Assembly: GCF_000365425.1 (NCBI RefSeq) | Contig: NZ_AQOV01000001.1 | Location: forward strand, 2,170,001-2,234,000 | DNA: 64,000 nt | Direction of reading: 5' to 3' | Source: Methylomonas sp. MK1 | GTDB lineage: Bacteria; Pseudomonadota; Gammaproteobacteria; Methylococcales; Methylomonadaceae | Shown here: positions 37,458-47,929 of the stretch, in pieces | How the letters are laid out: every line of letters begins with the position of its first letter | Position numbering within the stretch: the first letter of the stretch is position 1 | The notes under the pieces: model-generated | What the model was told of the DNA's origin: nothing | Database searches by the model: none | What the model saw: the letters and a program-made list of their open reading frames with translations, nothing else | Made by a program: the position numbers and the translations under genes

Positions 37458-37706
37458 GGTGTCGCTAATGCGACGGTTATTTTAATGTCGGGTCTCGGCC
37501 CGACAGCCGAGATACTTTTCTTTGCTTGTCCAAAGAAAAGTATCCAAAAGAAAAGACACCCGGATGCCGCTTATTCCCTGCGCTCCTCGCTTTTGAACGG
37601 GGTTGCCGAAAGGGGCTTCCTGCCCCTTCGGCAACGCGCCGCATCCCTGCGGCGCCCCTACGGGCCAATCCGTTCAAAAGCTCCGGTGCTCGGCGCGGCA
37701 TACGGG
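37458..37706 (+). repeat. Structured dispersed repeat, copy A
   Basis: Order of structures: GTCGGG/CCCGAC hairpin (37487-37504); a perfect 14-bp hairpin GATACTTTTCTTTG with CAAAGAAAAGTATC (37511-37544); a closing helix GCTTTTGAACGG (37589-37600) with CCGTTCAAAAGC (37670-37681); inside it, hairpin GTTGCCGAAAGGGGC with GCCCCTTCGGCAAC (37602-37635), hairpin GCGCCGCA/TGCGGCGC (37636-37655) and a C(TACG)G-capped mini-hairpin (37656-37664). It ends with CGGTGCTCGGCGCGGCATAC. Copy B is in inverted orientation. Frames through it read as low-complexity peptides and are not genes. Confidence 0.85.
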
Positions 37707-37849
37707 AGAAAATCATCCCGATTTTCAGTGGCCCTCTGTAGGTCTGGTTAGCGATAGCGTAATCGGACGCATATTGGCAACGCCTCAATCAGTTAGGGCC
37801 TGTGCTACCTCGCAAGTGGTCCAAACGAAGTTTCACATATCCCTCGTTC

Positions 37850-37875
37850 CTCCGAATACGCTTCGCTATTCGGAG
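37850..37875. terminator. Stem-loop between the two structured repeats
   Basis: CTCCGAATA, loop CGCTTCGC, TATTCGGAG: a 9-bp perfect stem in the spacer between copies A and B. No T run. The rest of the spacer 37707-37940 shows nothing recognisable. Confidence 0.4.
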
Positions 37876-37940
37876 CTACACCATCATTCCTCTAAATCCA
37901 AAAGAACAGTTAAAGCCCTTTGAACTCGCGACGGGGTTTC

Positions 37941-38191
37941 CCCGTATGCCGCGCCGAGCACCGATGTTTTTATCGAGAAAAGCCCGAAGGGGCAGCGCAT
38001 GGATGCGCTGCGTCGGCGGAGGGGCTGGGAAGCCCCTTCTGCCGACCCTCGATAAAAGCCTCGGCGCGCAGGAAACAAGCGGCATCCGGGTGGCTTTTCT
38101 TTTGGTGACTTTTCTTTGGCCAAACAAAGAAAAGTTACTCGGCTGTCGGGCCGAGACCCGACATTAAAACAACCGTCGCGTTAGCGACACC
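37941..38191 (-). repeat. Structured dispersed repeat, copy B (inverted)
   Basis: Read on the minus strand it repeats the plan of copy A: the outer end GGTGTCGCTAA.GCGACGGTT and AATGTCGGGTCTCGGCCCGAC are near identical, as are the ACTTTTCTTTG hairpin and CACCCGGATGCCGCTT. The inner helices are present but with different sequence: closing helix CTCGATAAAA/TTTTATCGAG (38048-38057 with 37968-37977), hairpin GTCGGC/GCCGAC (38012-38046), hairpin GCAGCGCA/TGCGCTGC (37992-38011), and a C(TTCG)G-capped mini-hairpin (37983-37991). 38192-38328 holds nothing recognisable. Confidence 0.85.
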
Positions 38192-38328
38192 TATGAGCAA
38201 GCTTTACAAATCGTCCCCCGATTACACTCGCCAATCGCAGTTACCAGTGGAGTTGCACAGACTTTTAAGTGCAATTTACCCCAGTTTGAATTAGCATCGT
38301 GCGACCATTTTCTTGAAGCACCCGAACT

Positions 38329-39924
38329 TTGTACCAGCAATACTTCAATTTCAGCGAATTGCCTTTCTCGATCTCGCCCGATCCGCATTTCATGTTCATG
38401 AGCGAGCGGCATCAGGAAGGTCTGGCGCATTTGCTGTACGGCATTAACCGGGGCGGCGGTTTCGTGGCCTTGACCGGCGAGGTGGGTACCGGGAAAACGA
38501 CGCTGTGCCATTGCCTACTCCAGCAGTTGCCGGATAACGTCGATATCGCCCTGATATTGAACCCCAAGCTAACTGCTTTGGAACTGTTGGCAACCATCTG
38601 CGACGAATTGGGCATCCGCCACAACAGCATGCCGATAACGGCAAAAAATCTGATCGATGCCATCAATCACTATCTGCTGACCGCGTATGCCAATGGCCGG
38701 CGGACGGTTTTGCTGATTGATGAGGCCCAGAACCTGAGCATGACAGTGCTGGAGCAAATCCGGCTGTTGACCAATCTGGAAACCAGCAAGGCCAAGTTGC
38801 TGCAAATCATTCTGGTCGGCCAACCTGAGTTAAACAACATGCTGGCGCGCCAGGATTTGCGGCAGCTCAATCAGCGCATCACCGCGCGCTACCATTTACT
38901 GCCGCTCTCCCTGGAAGAGACCCGGGCTTATATTCAACATCGGCTGAGAGTCTGCAAAGGCAACTATCGTTTGTTCAACCCAGCGGCAATCCGCAAGATC
39001 TACCAGTATTCGAACGGCGTGCCGCGATTAATCAATATTTTGTGCGACCGAGCTTTGCTGGGCGCCTACGCAACCAATGCAGGACTGATTACGCCGGCGA
39101 TTATTCGCCGGGCGGCGGCGGAAGTTATGGGCTCGGCCCGGTCTATACCGCGATGGTATGGCGCGGCCGCTTTAGTGTTGTGCTTTGCCGCGGTGATGGG
39201 ATTTGAGCTTTGGCGTCCGGTTTTATCCTTGTTCAAGCCTGCCAAGCCGGTCGCGACCCAACAAACTGCCTTGCCGGCGCCAGTGACCGCCAAGCTAGCA
39301 GTACCCAGCCTCAATCAAATTCTTGAGAATGCGGGACTGACATTGACGGGCGCATTAGCTGAAGCACTGCAAGTTTGGCGGGAACCGGCGCCAGCAGACA
39401 AAGCGCTGGACTGCCATGCGGTCGCCGCTCTGGGATTGAGTTGCTTGTCAGGAAAGGCCAGTTGGCAGGAATTGCTGAGCATAGACCGCCCAGCCATTTT
39501 GGCGTTTTCAGGCCCTGCCGAGCAAAAGCGCTACGCCTTGTTGATCGGTATCGACCGCGATCATGCTGAACTCCGCGTCAAGGATGATACCCGCAAAATT
39601 CCGCTAGCCGAGCTGTTAACGAACTGGGACGGCAATTATCTGCTGCTGTGGCGGCCGCCGCATCCTGGGATCACGGAAATCGCGCCGCTGCAGCAATCCG
39701 CAGCTGTGCTCTGGCTGCGCGAACAGCTCGCTAAGATCACCGGAAAACCTGACGGCAACATGGCCTCTCAAATGTTCGATGAAACCCTCAAAGCCGAGCT
39801 GGTTGCTTTCCAACGTCGGCAACATCTAACACCCGACGGCATAGCCGGTGCCCACACATTAATTCATCTGGATAACCAAAGCGGAGCCGCTGCTTCGCCC
39901 CATTTGGCACTAACCACTCGCTAG
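38329..39924 (+). CDS. gspA: ExeA/GspA-like AAA ATPase with peptidoglycan-binding C-terminus
   Basis: 531 residues from a TTG (38329) that begins MYQQYFNFSELPFSISPDPH, the standard ExeA opening, so the non-ATG start is real. AAA domain: Walker A GEVGTGKT at 50-57, Walker B LLIDEAQ with Asp131-Glu132, then GVPRLINILCDRALLGAY. One membrane helix at about 280-298. The periplasmic part has a peptidase-like C39-ish stretch (about 350-440) and ends in a PG_binding_1 domain (KAELVAFQRRQHLTPDGIAG). ExeA/GspA with GspB opens the cell wall to place the type II secretion secretin. gspB follows 10 bases later. Confidence 0.9.
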   Translation: MYQQYFNFSELPFSISPDPHFMFMSERHQEGLAHLLYGINRGGGFVALTGEVGTGKTTLCHCLLQQLPDNVDIALILNPKLTALELLATICDELGIRHNSMPITAKNLIDAINHYLLTAYANGRRTVLLIDEAQNLSMTVLEQIRLLTNLETSKAKLLQIILVGQPELNNMLARQDLRQLNQRITARYHLLPLSLEETRAYIQHRLRVCKGNYRLFNPAAIRKIYQYSNGVPRLINILCDRALLGAYATNAGLITPAIIRRAAAEVMGSARSIPRWYGAAALVLCFAAVMGFELWRPVLSLFKPAKPVATQQTALPAPVTAKLAVPSLNQILENAGLTLTGALAEALQVWREPAPADKALDCHAVAALGLSCLSGKASWQELLSIDRPAILAFSGPAEQKRYALLIGIDRDHAELRVKDDTRKIPLAELLTNWDGNYLLLWRPPHPGITEIAPLQQSAAVLWLREQLAKITGKPDGNMASQMFDETLKAELVAFQRRQHLTPDGIAGAHTLIHLDNQSGAAASPHLALTTR

Positions 39925-39934
39925 GCTTGTTGAT

Positions 39935-40744
39935 ATGTCTTACATCTTGAATGCATTACGCAAATCCGAACGAGAACGCCAAGCCATACAGCCGGAGACG
40001 GTGACCAGTCGCATCGCTATTCAGCAAACACCCGAGCGGCACAGCCTAACCAAGATCATTGTTGTGTTGGTCCTGATAAACCTGGCGATTCTGACCTATT
40101 TTCTGGGCATCGCGCCGCAGCCACCCGCAGACAAAGTGCCGCCGGTCGCCAACATCGAAAAACCATCGCCGTTGCTGGCGAAAACAAATCCGCCGCTTGC
40201 ACCCGATAGCCTTCCGAAACCGGCTAGGATTTCTTCCGCCCCCAAAATTGAGCAGCCTCGGAATCCTACGCCGGCCCCCGAGAAACTTGCAACTAACGCG
40301 AAACAACCGGTCGAGCCGGCCGTGAGGGTTAAACCGCCCGTTGCCCCGCAGCAGTCGGTAAAGCCTATTCCGACCGTAATCGCCCAACCAACGCCAACTA
40401 GCAAACCGATTGCCGAGCCGGAACCGCATGCAAGCATGATTCCGCAACAACCTGCGGAACCCGGCGAAGCGGCGGCCAAAAAACCGGAACCCGTCCCAAC
40501 CGCACGGGTGCAGAACGATTTGCCCACAATACAAGACTTGCCGCCGGAGCTGCGCCAATCGTTGCCCAGCCTACCGATCAATGTATTTAGCTATTCATCA
40601 ACGCCGGCAGAACGTTTCGTGATGATAGACATGATCAAATACGTACCCGGCCAGACCATCAAAAACCAGTTGGAACTGAAGGAAATAGTAGAGGACGGAA
40701 TTATCGTCCGTTACGAGGGCCGAGTGTTCAAGATCAAACGCTAA
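39935..40744 (+). CDS. gspB: GspB-like type II secretion assembly protein
   Basis: 269 residues. It starts MSYILNALRKSERERQ, the typical GspB N-terminus, and has one membrane helix (about 38-58). A long Pro/Lys/Ala-rich periplasmic linker (about 60-190) then leads to a C-terminal GspB domain (LPPELRQSLPSLPINVFSYS, ..RFVMIDMIKYVPGQ, IIVRYEGRVFKIKR). It works with GspA in secretin assembly. The remaining gsp genes are not in the window. The linker length should let it span the peptidoglycan. Confidence 0.9.
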   Translation: MSYILNALRKSERERQAIQPETVTSRIAIQQTPERHSLTKIIVVLVLINLAILTYFLGIAPQPPADKVPPVANIEKPSPLLAKTNPPLAPDSLPKPARISSAPKIEQPRNPTPAPEKLATNAKQPVEPAVRVKPPVAPQQSVKPIPTVIAQPTPTSKPIAEPEPHASMIPQQPAEPGEAAAKKPEPVPTARVQNDLPTIQDLPPELRQSLPSLPINVFSYSSTPAERFVMIDMIKYVPGQTIKNQLELKEIVEDGIIVRYEGRVFKIKR

Positions 40745-40754
40745 TAGCTGCTGA

Positions 40755-40775
40755 CGGAATGCCTATCGGCTTCCG
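40755..40775. terminator. Stem-loop between convergent gspB and porin genes
   Basis: CGGAA-T-GCC, loop TATC, GGC-TTCCG: an 8-bp stem with one bulged T, in the 75-base gap between converging genes. There is no T run, so it is only a candidate terminator. Confidence 0.35.
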
Positions 40776-40819
40776 CCCGGCCCCGATTTCAACCGGTTTG
40801 TATTGGTTCACAGCCAAGC

Positions 40820-42319
40820 TCAAAAGCTGTACTTAGCTGAAAACTGCACCCGCTGTAACACGCCGTCCCGACCATCTATCAACTCGCGCGTCGCATAGGT
40901 ATATTCCACTCCCAACATGGCCTGACTGACCGGGCTCCAGAGCAGGTTGGCATGCACGGACTGCACTTGATGGCTCAACACTGTATTCGCATACGTCGGA
41001 TAATCCCCCTGCGCAAAGCCATAAGTAACGCTGGAGCGCCATTGTTTATCCCACCAATGTTGATAAGACAACATTCCGCCATACGCTTCGACCAACTCGA
41101 TAGCGCCATATTGGTCAAGCGCTGCGTCAGCGAAGGTATTATTGGTGGACACATAGCGCGCATCGCCTTTGCCGTAGTGCGCCATAAAGCGGATATTATC
41201 CAAGCCAAAGGTATTAATCCGGCCCGCCAGATTGACACCGCCGCCCCATTCGGCTTGCCGGTAGCCGGTCGTACCATTGGTGTAGCGGACCTGCCTACCA
41301 ACCGCCGCCAACGACACATTGCCCCAATCAGGATTCAGGTTTAGCCTGGCAATCAAATCCGGATAGCGGTCAGCGTTGGGCGTGGTGTAATAAGCCGCAT
41401 CCAGATTGGGATTGGTGCTTTTACTGGAAGAAGTCTCCAGCGCAGTATCGACCCATAAACGACTGCGCGGCGCCTCAAACGCCACTTGCCATTCCATTGG
41501 CGTACCCAGCCAGCTAAATGGTTCGGTCCAGCGCACCAGGGGTTGACGCAAGCTGGTCAAGGCACCTGCCGAACCACCGACATCCAAAGTATCTGGCAAT
41601 GCGGCTACGTTAAGAAAGGTGGTCCAAGTTTGCCCGGCCAAAAAATGACCGATGGAGCCGTAGGCATGTCTTAACCGCGGCGTATAGGCGTAGGTTGCCG
41701 GATCACCGTAAAAATCAAACTCCATATAGGTGTTTATGTCACCCCAGTCGCTAGTCGGCGTAAACGACTTGAACCACAAGCGGCTTTCCTTGGCATGGAA
41801 GGCGACCTGACCTCGTTCCCCGGCAGCGCCCACCGGAATTTGCGACATGGCCAACTGCTGGTCGCCCAGCCTGTCTCGTCCGGCGCTGACGCTATTGAAC
41901 AAGGTATCCATTTTCACGAAGCCGCCCAGGCCCACCGAAGTATCCGTACCGGGAATTTTAAACGTGCCTTTCACATCGCCGACCGTTACCGGCGGCTTCT
42001 CTTTGGCTTTATCGGTAATTGGACCGGGACTCGCAGATACCCCTGCCACCTTGGTCGGCGCTGCCGTCGTCGCCTGAACGGTGTTGCCAACCACTGGCTT
42101 GTTGACGGCGACTTGCTCGGCGCGGACATGCTGTAACTCCTGCTCCAACTGCTCTATCCTCGAGTTGGAACGATCAACCTGGCTCTGTAACTGAGTCATT
42201 TGCTGGCTCAAGGCTTTCAGCAAAGTCTTGATGTCTTCGTCGGCGGCGTGCACAGGGCTAACCATCCAACAACACAACAGCATTGAAAATAGTTTAGGCA
42301 ATAGCGGCGATTGGCTCAT
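40820..42319 (-). CDS. DcaP-like outer-membrane porin
   Basis: 499 residues. Signal peptide 1-25 (ending SPVHAAD), a periplasmic coiled coil (about 28-68, LLKALSQQMTQLQSQVDRSN onward), a linker, and a beta barrel from about 115 with VGLGGFVKMDTLFN, LWFKSFTPTSDWGDINTYME and a terminal QRVQFSAKYSF with C-terminal Phe. Layout and motifs match the DcaP trimeric porins, which take up small acidic compounds or dipeptide-like substrates. The substrate here is unknown. Co-oriented with a haem lipoprotein gene whose stop is 3 bases upstream. Confidence 0.88.
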   Translation of the reverse strand: MSQSPLLPKLFSMLLCCWMVSPVHAADEDIKTLLKALSQQMTQLQSQVDRSNSRIEQLEQELQHVRAEQVAVNKPVVGNTVQATTAAPTKVAGVSASPGPITDKAKEKPPVTVGDVKGTFKIPGTDTSVGLGGFVKMDTLFNSVSAGRDRLGDQQLAMSQIPVGAAGERGQVAFHAKESRLWFKSFTPTSDWGDINTYMEFDFYGDPATYAYTPRLRHAYGSIGHFLAGQTWTTFLNVAALPDTLDVGGSAGALTSLRQPLVRWTEPFSWLGTPMEWQVAFEAPRSRLWVDTALETSSSKSTNPNLDAAYYTTPNADRYPDLIARLNLNPDWGNVSLAAVGRQVRYTNGTTGYRQAEWGGGVNLAGRINTFGLDNIRFMAHYGKGDARYVSTNNTFADAALDQYGAIELVEAYGGMLSYQHWWDKQWRSSVTYGFAQGDYPTYANTVLSHQVQSVHANLLWSPVSQAMLGVEYTYATRELIDGRDGVLQRVQFSAKYSF

Positions 42320-42322
42320 TTT

Positions 42323-42796
42323 CTAACCCCCAAGCTTTCTAAACAAAGCATGACAAGAGGTACAGGTGGTATTGATTTCATGCAGACTATCCGGAATGGC
42401 GTCTATATGATTTTGCTCGGCAAGCTGCTGCAATTGGCGCATCTCTTCCCTCAGCTTGCCGGCCAGGGCCAGAAACGTGGTTTGTTCGACCGCGTTTAAC
42501 TGCAAACGGGGCAACTGAGCAATCATCGTCTCGACATTAGCCGCCAAATCCCGCGCTGCTTCACCGATTTGCCGGGAATACTTGCGGCGCTCCACGTCTA
42601 ATTGCTGCTCGGTCATAAACCGCTCCTGCATCAGGCTGTCCATCCTGTCCATCAGTTCATGCAAGCGATTGTCCCGCACCGCATGTAAGGCCGGCTGGCC
42701 GGTTTGGCTACGTCCGCCCTCCAAATGCGCATACTGATTATTTTGGCTACAAGCGCTCAATATCAATACTAGTGCCGATAGATATAGGGTTTTCAT
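42323..42796 (-). CDS. Lipoprotein with a C-terminal c-type haem motif
   Basis: 157 residues from the ATG at 42796 (an in-frame extension to 42856 lacks a signal peptide at its start). The lipobox ILSACS directs lipidation near residue 16. Residues 45-135 are helical, with heptad-like DRMDSLMQERFMTEQQLDVE. It ends in CTSCH (145-149) with ALFRKLGG, a single CxxCH placed at the end of a helical bundle as in cytochrome c'. A single-haem, membrane-tethered periplasmic protein is inferred. I do not recognise a named family. It precedes the porin gene by 3 bases and is probably co-transcribed with it. Confidence 0.7.
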   Translation of the reverse strand: MKTLYLSALVLILSACSQNNQYAHLEGGRSQTGQPALHAVRDNRLHELMDRMDSLMQERFMTEQQLDVERRKYSRQIGEAARDLAANVETMIAQLPRLQLNAVEQTTFLALAGKLREEMRQLQQLAEQNHIDAIPDSLHEINTTCTSCHALFRKLGG

Positions 42797-42970
42797 GCAT
42801 CGCGCTCCGGTTCGATCAATCTGAAATCTGAAAGATGCGGCTCCCAGCCGCATCATGGCCTAGTTTAAGTTTACCCGAATCCTGTAGGTATATTTTTTCA
42901 GTCGCTATCTAGGGTAGCGTTCGCAGTTTAGGTATCATGCTGCTTCCGTTCTTCCGACAGGATACCGCCT

Positions 42971-45844
42971 ATGTCACTTCTCGATTCTCTGTCCCAGCAC
43001 ACGGTAATGTTGCCGGATGAACTGCGGACCTTGGCCGCCGACTTTTGTTCTCAGCTCGACGAAAAACTGAGTCAGGAGCAACGCCAAATTTTCGACAACG
43101 AGGTATTTTCCGCTTCGGTGCTAAAAGTGTGTGTTTGCAGCCAATTCATTAGCGAAAGCTGGCTGCGCAATCCCGAGCTGATTCCGGAGCTGGTGACATC
43201 GACCGATCTGTTCGCCCCTTTGCGCCGCGAAGATTACGCCGCAGCATTGCAACAAGGCGGCAACGCCGAAGGCGAACCCGCTCTGGCCAAGCAATTGCGC
43301 TTGTTCCGCCGTCGGGAGATGATCAGAATCGCCTGGCGCGATCTGGCCGGCTGGTCCGACCTGGACGAAACGCTAACTGATTTAACCGCCTTGGCCGAGG
43401 CCTGCATTCAAACCGCTCTGGATTTTTTATACCGCCAAGCTTGCACGCGCTGGGGCACGCCGACGCTGGCCGACAGCACACCGTTTAATATAGTGGTGCT
43501 GGGGATGGGCAAGCTCGGCGCCTGGGAACTGAATTATTCCTCCGACATCGACCTGATATTTGCCTACGCCGAGGACGGCGTACTGACCGAGAAAAAAGAA
43601 ATCAGCTACGGCGAGTTTTTTACCCGCATCTGCCGGTCGCTGGTCAAAATGCTGGACGAGATAACCGTGGACGGTTTTGTGTTCCGCACCGACGTGCGCT
43701 TGCGGCCCTTCGGCGATAGCGGCCCGTTAATCATGAATTTCGACGGCATGGAGCAATACTATCTGACCCAAGCCCGGGAATGGGAACGCTATGCGATGAT
43801 CAAGGCCCGCCAAGTAGCCGGTGATTTCCATACCGGCAAACAACTGGCGGCGCTGATTAAACCGTTTGTCTATCGCCGCTATCTGGATTACGGCGCGTTC
43901 GAGGAACTGCGCTCGTTAAAATTCCAGATTGCCCAGGAGCTGAAACGCCGTGACCGCGCCGACAATGTCAAACTCGGCCCCGGCGGCATCCGCGAAGTGG
44001 AATTCATCGGCCAGGCCTTTCAACTGATCCGCGGCGGCCAAGACGTCGCCTTGCAGCAACGTGAAATTCAGACCGTCCTCACCGTGTTGGAAGAACTGGG
44101 GTTGATGATTGTCGAGGATGTGGCGACCTTAAAATTTGCCTACCGGTTTTTGCGGCGCGTGGAAAACCATATCCAGCAATACCAGGACAAACAAACGCAC
44201 GACCTGCCGGCAAATCCGCTGGTGCAGCGGATTCTGGCCTATTCGCTGGATTTCGAGGATTGGAGCGCGTTCAAAGCCGAGTTGGACCAGGTGCGTGCAT
44301 CGGTGCAGGATATTTTCGAACAGGTGTTTTCGCTCAGCGACCAGGACAACAAACAACAAAGCGCCCGCTTGATATGGTCCAGCCCCGCCGACAACGAACT
44401 GGCCCTGGAAGCGCTGGCAGACTATGGCTTTGCCGACCCGCCGAGCCTACAAAAAGCCCTCGTCGATTTTAAGGAATCGCACGCCATTAAACGCATGACC
44501 AGCAAGGGCGCCGGGGTGTTGGACCGCTTAATGCCGCAACTGATAGAGCAAGTAGCAAACAGCGAAAACGCCGACGCGACCTTGCTGCGCATTTTAGATT
44601 TATTCGAAGCCGTAGCCGGCCGCAACGTGTATCTGGCCTTACTCGCCGAAAATCCGGATGCGCTGAATCAGCTGATCAAACTGGCGGCAGCCAGCCCGTG
44701 GATTTGCGAATATCTGTCGCTGTATCCGATTCTATTCGACGAATTGCTGGATACCCGTTCGCTCTACGATCCGCTGCAAAAACAGGCCTTGCGCGAGGAC
44801 TTGCAACGCGAACTCGCCCGCGTCGATACCCAGGACAGCGAACAACTGATGATTGCGCTACGCCAGTTCAAGCACTTGAACGTGTTGCGGGTGGCCGCCG
44901 CCGACATCATGGGCGTGATACCGGTGATGATCGTCAGCGACTACCTAACCTGGACCGCCGAAGCCATTCTGGAGCAGGTATTGCAATGCGCCTGGCACAT
45001 GCTGGTCAGCAAACACGGTCACCCGCCCGGCACCGGCCCTAATCCGCAGAACTTTGCGATCATTGCCTTCGGTAAATTCGGCGGAATCGAGCTGGGCTAC
45101 GGCTCCGATCTGGATTTGGTGTTTTTATACGCCTGCGCCGACGGCGATGCGCAAACCAACGGCGAAAAACCGATCAATTCCGGCCAGTTTTATTTACGCC
45201 TGGGCCAAAAAATCCGCCATATTCTGGATACAAAAATGCTGTCCGGCATCCTCTACGAAGCCGACTTACGCTTGCGGCCCAACGGCGATTCCGGTTTGCT
45301 GGTCACGCATATCGACCATTACGAAGCGTATTTAAAAAACGAGGCCTGGACCTGGGAGCACCAAGCCCTGGTGCGCGGCCGTTTCGTGGCCGGCGACGAA
45401 AACTTAAAGCACAGCTACGAAGCGATTCGCGGCCGGATTTTAGCCTTACCCAGAGACCGCGACGAGTTGAAAACCCAGGTGCGGGAGATGCGCGAAAAAA
45501 TGCGCGAAAACCTAGCGCCCAAAGACCCGGCGGTATTCGATCTGAAGCAAAGCCAGGGCGGCATCGCCGACATTGAGTTCATCGTCCAGTTTGGCGTGCT
45601 CGCAGAAACCGCGCAGCAGCCGAGTCTAGCGACTTACACCGATAACGTCCGCCTGCTGGAAGGTTTGCAGGAGCACGGTTTTATCTCGCCAACCGATGCC
45701 GCGCTGTTAAAACAAGCCTATTGCGCCTATCGCGATTACGGTCATCATCAGGTTTTGCAAGGCCTCAGCGCGACCGCGCACGGTGACGAATTTCACGAGT
45801 TACGCGCTGAAGTAGAACGGATTTGGCAACAGTTTATGCTGTGA
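42971..45844 (+). CDS. glnE: Glutamine synthetase adenylyltransferase/adenylyl-removing enzyme
   Basis: 957 residues, full length. It has two nucleotidyltransferase halves: the N-terminal deadenylylase has GMGKLGAWELNYSSDIDLIF (near 178) and the C-terminal adenylylase has AFGKFGGIELGYGSDLDLVF (near 699), each followed by an RLRPFGDSG or RLRPNGDSG loop. It tunes GlnA activity in response to PII and glutamine in the cytoplasm. Start ATG at 42971; no strong ribosome binding site (ACAGGATA). Monocistronic. Confidence 0.97.
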   Translation: MSLLDSLSQHTVMLPDELRTLAADFCSQLDEKLSQEQRQIFDNEVFSASVLKVCVCSQFISESWLRNPELIPELVTSTDLFAPLRREDYAAALQQGGNAEGEPALAKQLRLFRRREMIRIAWRDLAGWSDLDETLTDLTALAEACIQTALDFLYRQACTRWGTPTLADSTPFNIVVLGMGKLGAWELNYSSDIDLIFAYAEDGVLTEKKEISYGEFFTRICRSLVKMLDEITVDGFVFRTDVRLRPFGDSGPLIMNFDGMEQYYLTQAREWERYAMIKARQVAGDFHTGKQLAALIKPFVYRRYLDYGAFEELRSLKFQIAQELKRRDRADNVKLGPGGIREVEFIGQAFQLIRGGQDVALQQREIQTVLTVLEELGLMIVEDVATLKFAYRFLRRVENHIQQYQDKQTHDLPANPLVQRILAYSLDFEDWSAFKAELDQVRASVQDIFEQVFSLSDQDNKQQSARLIWSSPADNELALEALADYGFADPPSLQKALVDFKESHAIKRMTSKGAGVLDRLMPQLIEQVANSENADATLLRILDLFEAVAGRNVYLALLAENPDALNQLIKLAAASPWICEYLSLYPILFDELLDTRSLYDPLQKQALREDLQRELARVDTQDSEQLMIALRQFKHLNVLRVAAADIMGVIPVMIVSDYLTWTAEAILEQVLQCAWHMLVSKHGHPPGTGPNPQNFAIIAFGKFGGIELGYGSDLDLVFLYACADGDAQTNGEKPINSGQFYLRLGQKIRHILDTKMLSGILYEADLRLRPNGDSGLLVTHIDHYEAYLKNEAWTWEHQALVRGRFVAGDENLKHSYEAIRGRILALPRDRDELKTQVREMREKMRENLAPKDPAVFDLKQSQGGIADIEFIVQFGVLAETAQQPSLATYTDNVRLLEGLQEHGFISPTDAALLKQAYCAYRDYGHHQVLQGLSATAHGDEFHELRAEVERIWQQFML

Positions 45845-45865
45845 TGCTGATGGGATGAAAATGTA

Positions 45866-45887
45866 GGGGGCAAATTCATTCGCCCTC
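45866..45887. terminator. Stem-loop after glnE
   Basis: GGGGGCAAAT with ATTCGCCCTC: a 10-bp stem with one mismatch and one G-T pair, 22 bases after the glnE stop. The segment resembles small dispersed palindromes; no T run follows. Confidence 0.35.
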
Positions 45888-45974
45888 TCGGCATGACGTG
45901 ATTCGCTCAAAACTCTAACCCCTGGAGCAATTTATGAAAACTTGGTTACTGCTGTGTTTGGCAGCATGTAGTGG

Positions 45975-47191
<1,217 letters not shown>

Positions 47192-47929
47192 CTATTCGGG
47201 TGTCCGTTTTTATTAGACCACTACAGCATTCTCGACCGGCCTAGCCGCCAACGGCAAGCCCGGCAGGTTCGACGCTTATGTGTTGGCCTTATCCTGGTCG
47301 CCCACCTATTGCGAGGAACAACCCAAAGACCGCGAACAGTGCGGCAAGAAACTGGGTTTGGTGCTGCATGGCCTATGGCCGCAATACAACATCGGCTATC
47401 CAAGCTTTTGCACCAAGGAAGCCTATGCACCTAGCCAAGCCCAAGCGTTTCCAGAGCTATATCCCTCCGAATTTCTATTCGAACACGAATGGGAAAAACA
47501 CGGCACCTGCTCCGGATTGACCCAAACCGGCTATTTTCAGTTATCGCAAGCGCTGAAGAGCAAGGTCGCCATCCCGCTTAGCTATCAGCGGCCGCAAAAA
47601 CCTTTCCGAACCACAGCGGAAGGGTTGAAAAGCGCCTTTGCCGAGGCCAACCCTTGGCTGAAAGAACAAGCCATCGTCCCGTTTTGCAGCGGCGGTGGAC
47701 GGTTTTTCAAGGAAATGTTCGTGTGTCTGGATAAGAGCGGCGCGACAGCCAGTTGCGGCGCCGACGTGGTGAAAAGTGCGGCGAAATCTTGCGGGCAAAA
47801 GGATTTTTTGGTGCGGAATATTAAATAGCTGCGCTGGCTCTACCGCTATTTTTTAATGTTTGCCAGCCTCGCAACCGTAAGGCTAAAAGACGTAAACTTG
47901 CTATCCACTCTATCTAAACGGAGACGGCC

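Noticed and set aside
37452..38127. Several 70-120 codon frames in both directions across the repeat pair
   Set aside because: They translate the palindromes and differ between copies with no conserved protein; codons follow the RNA/DNA structure instead.
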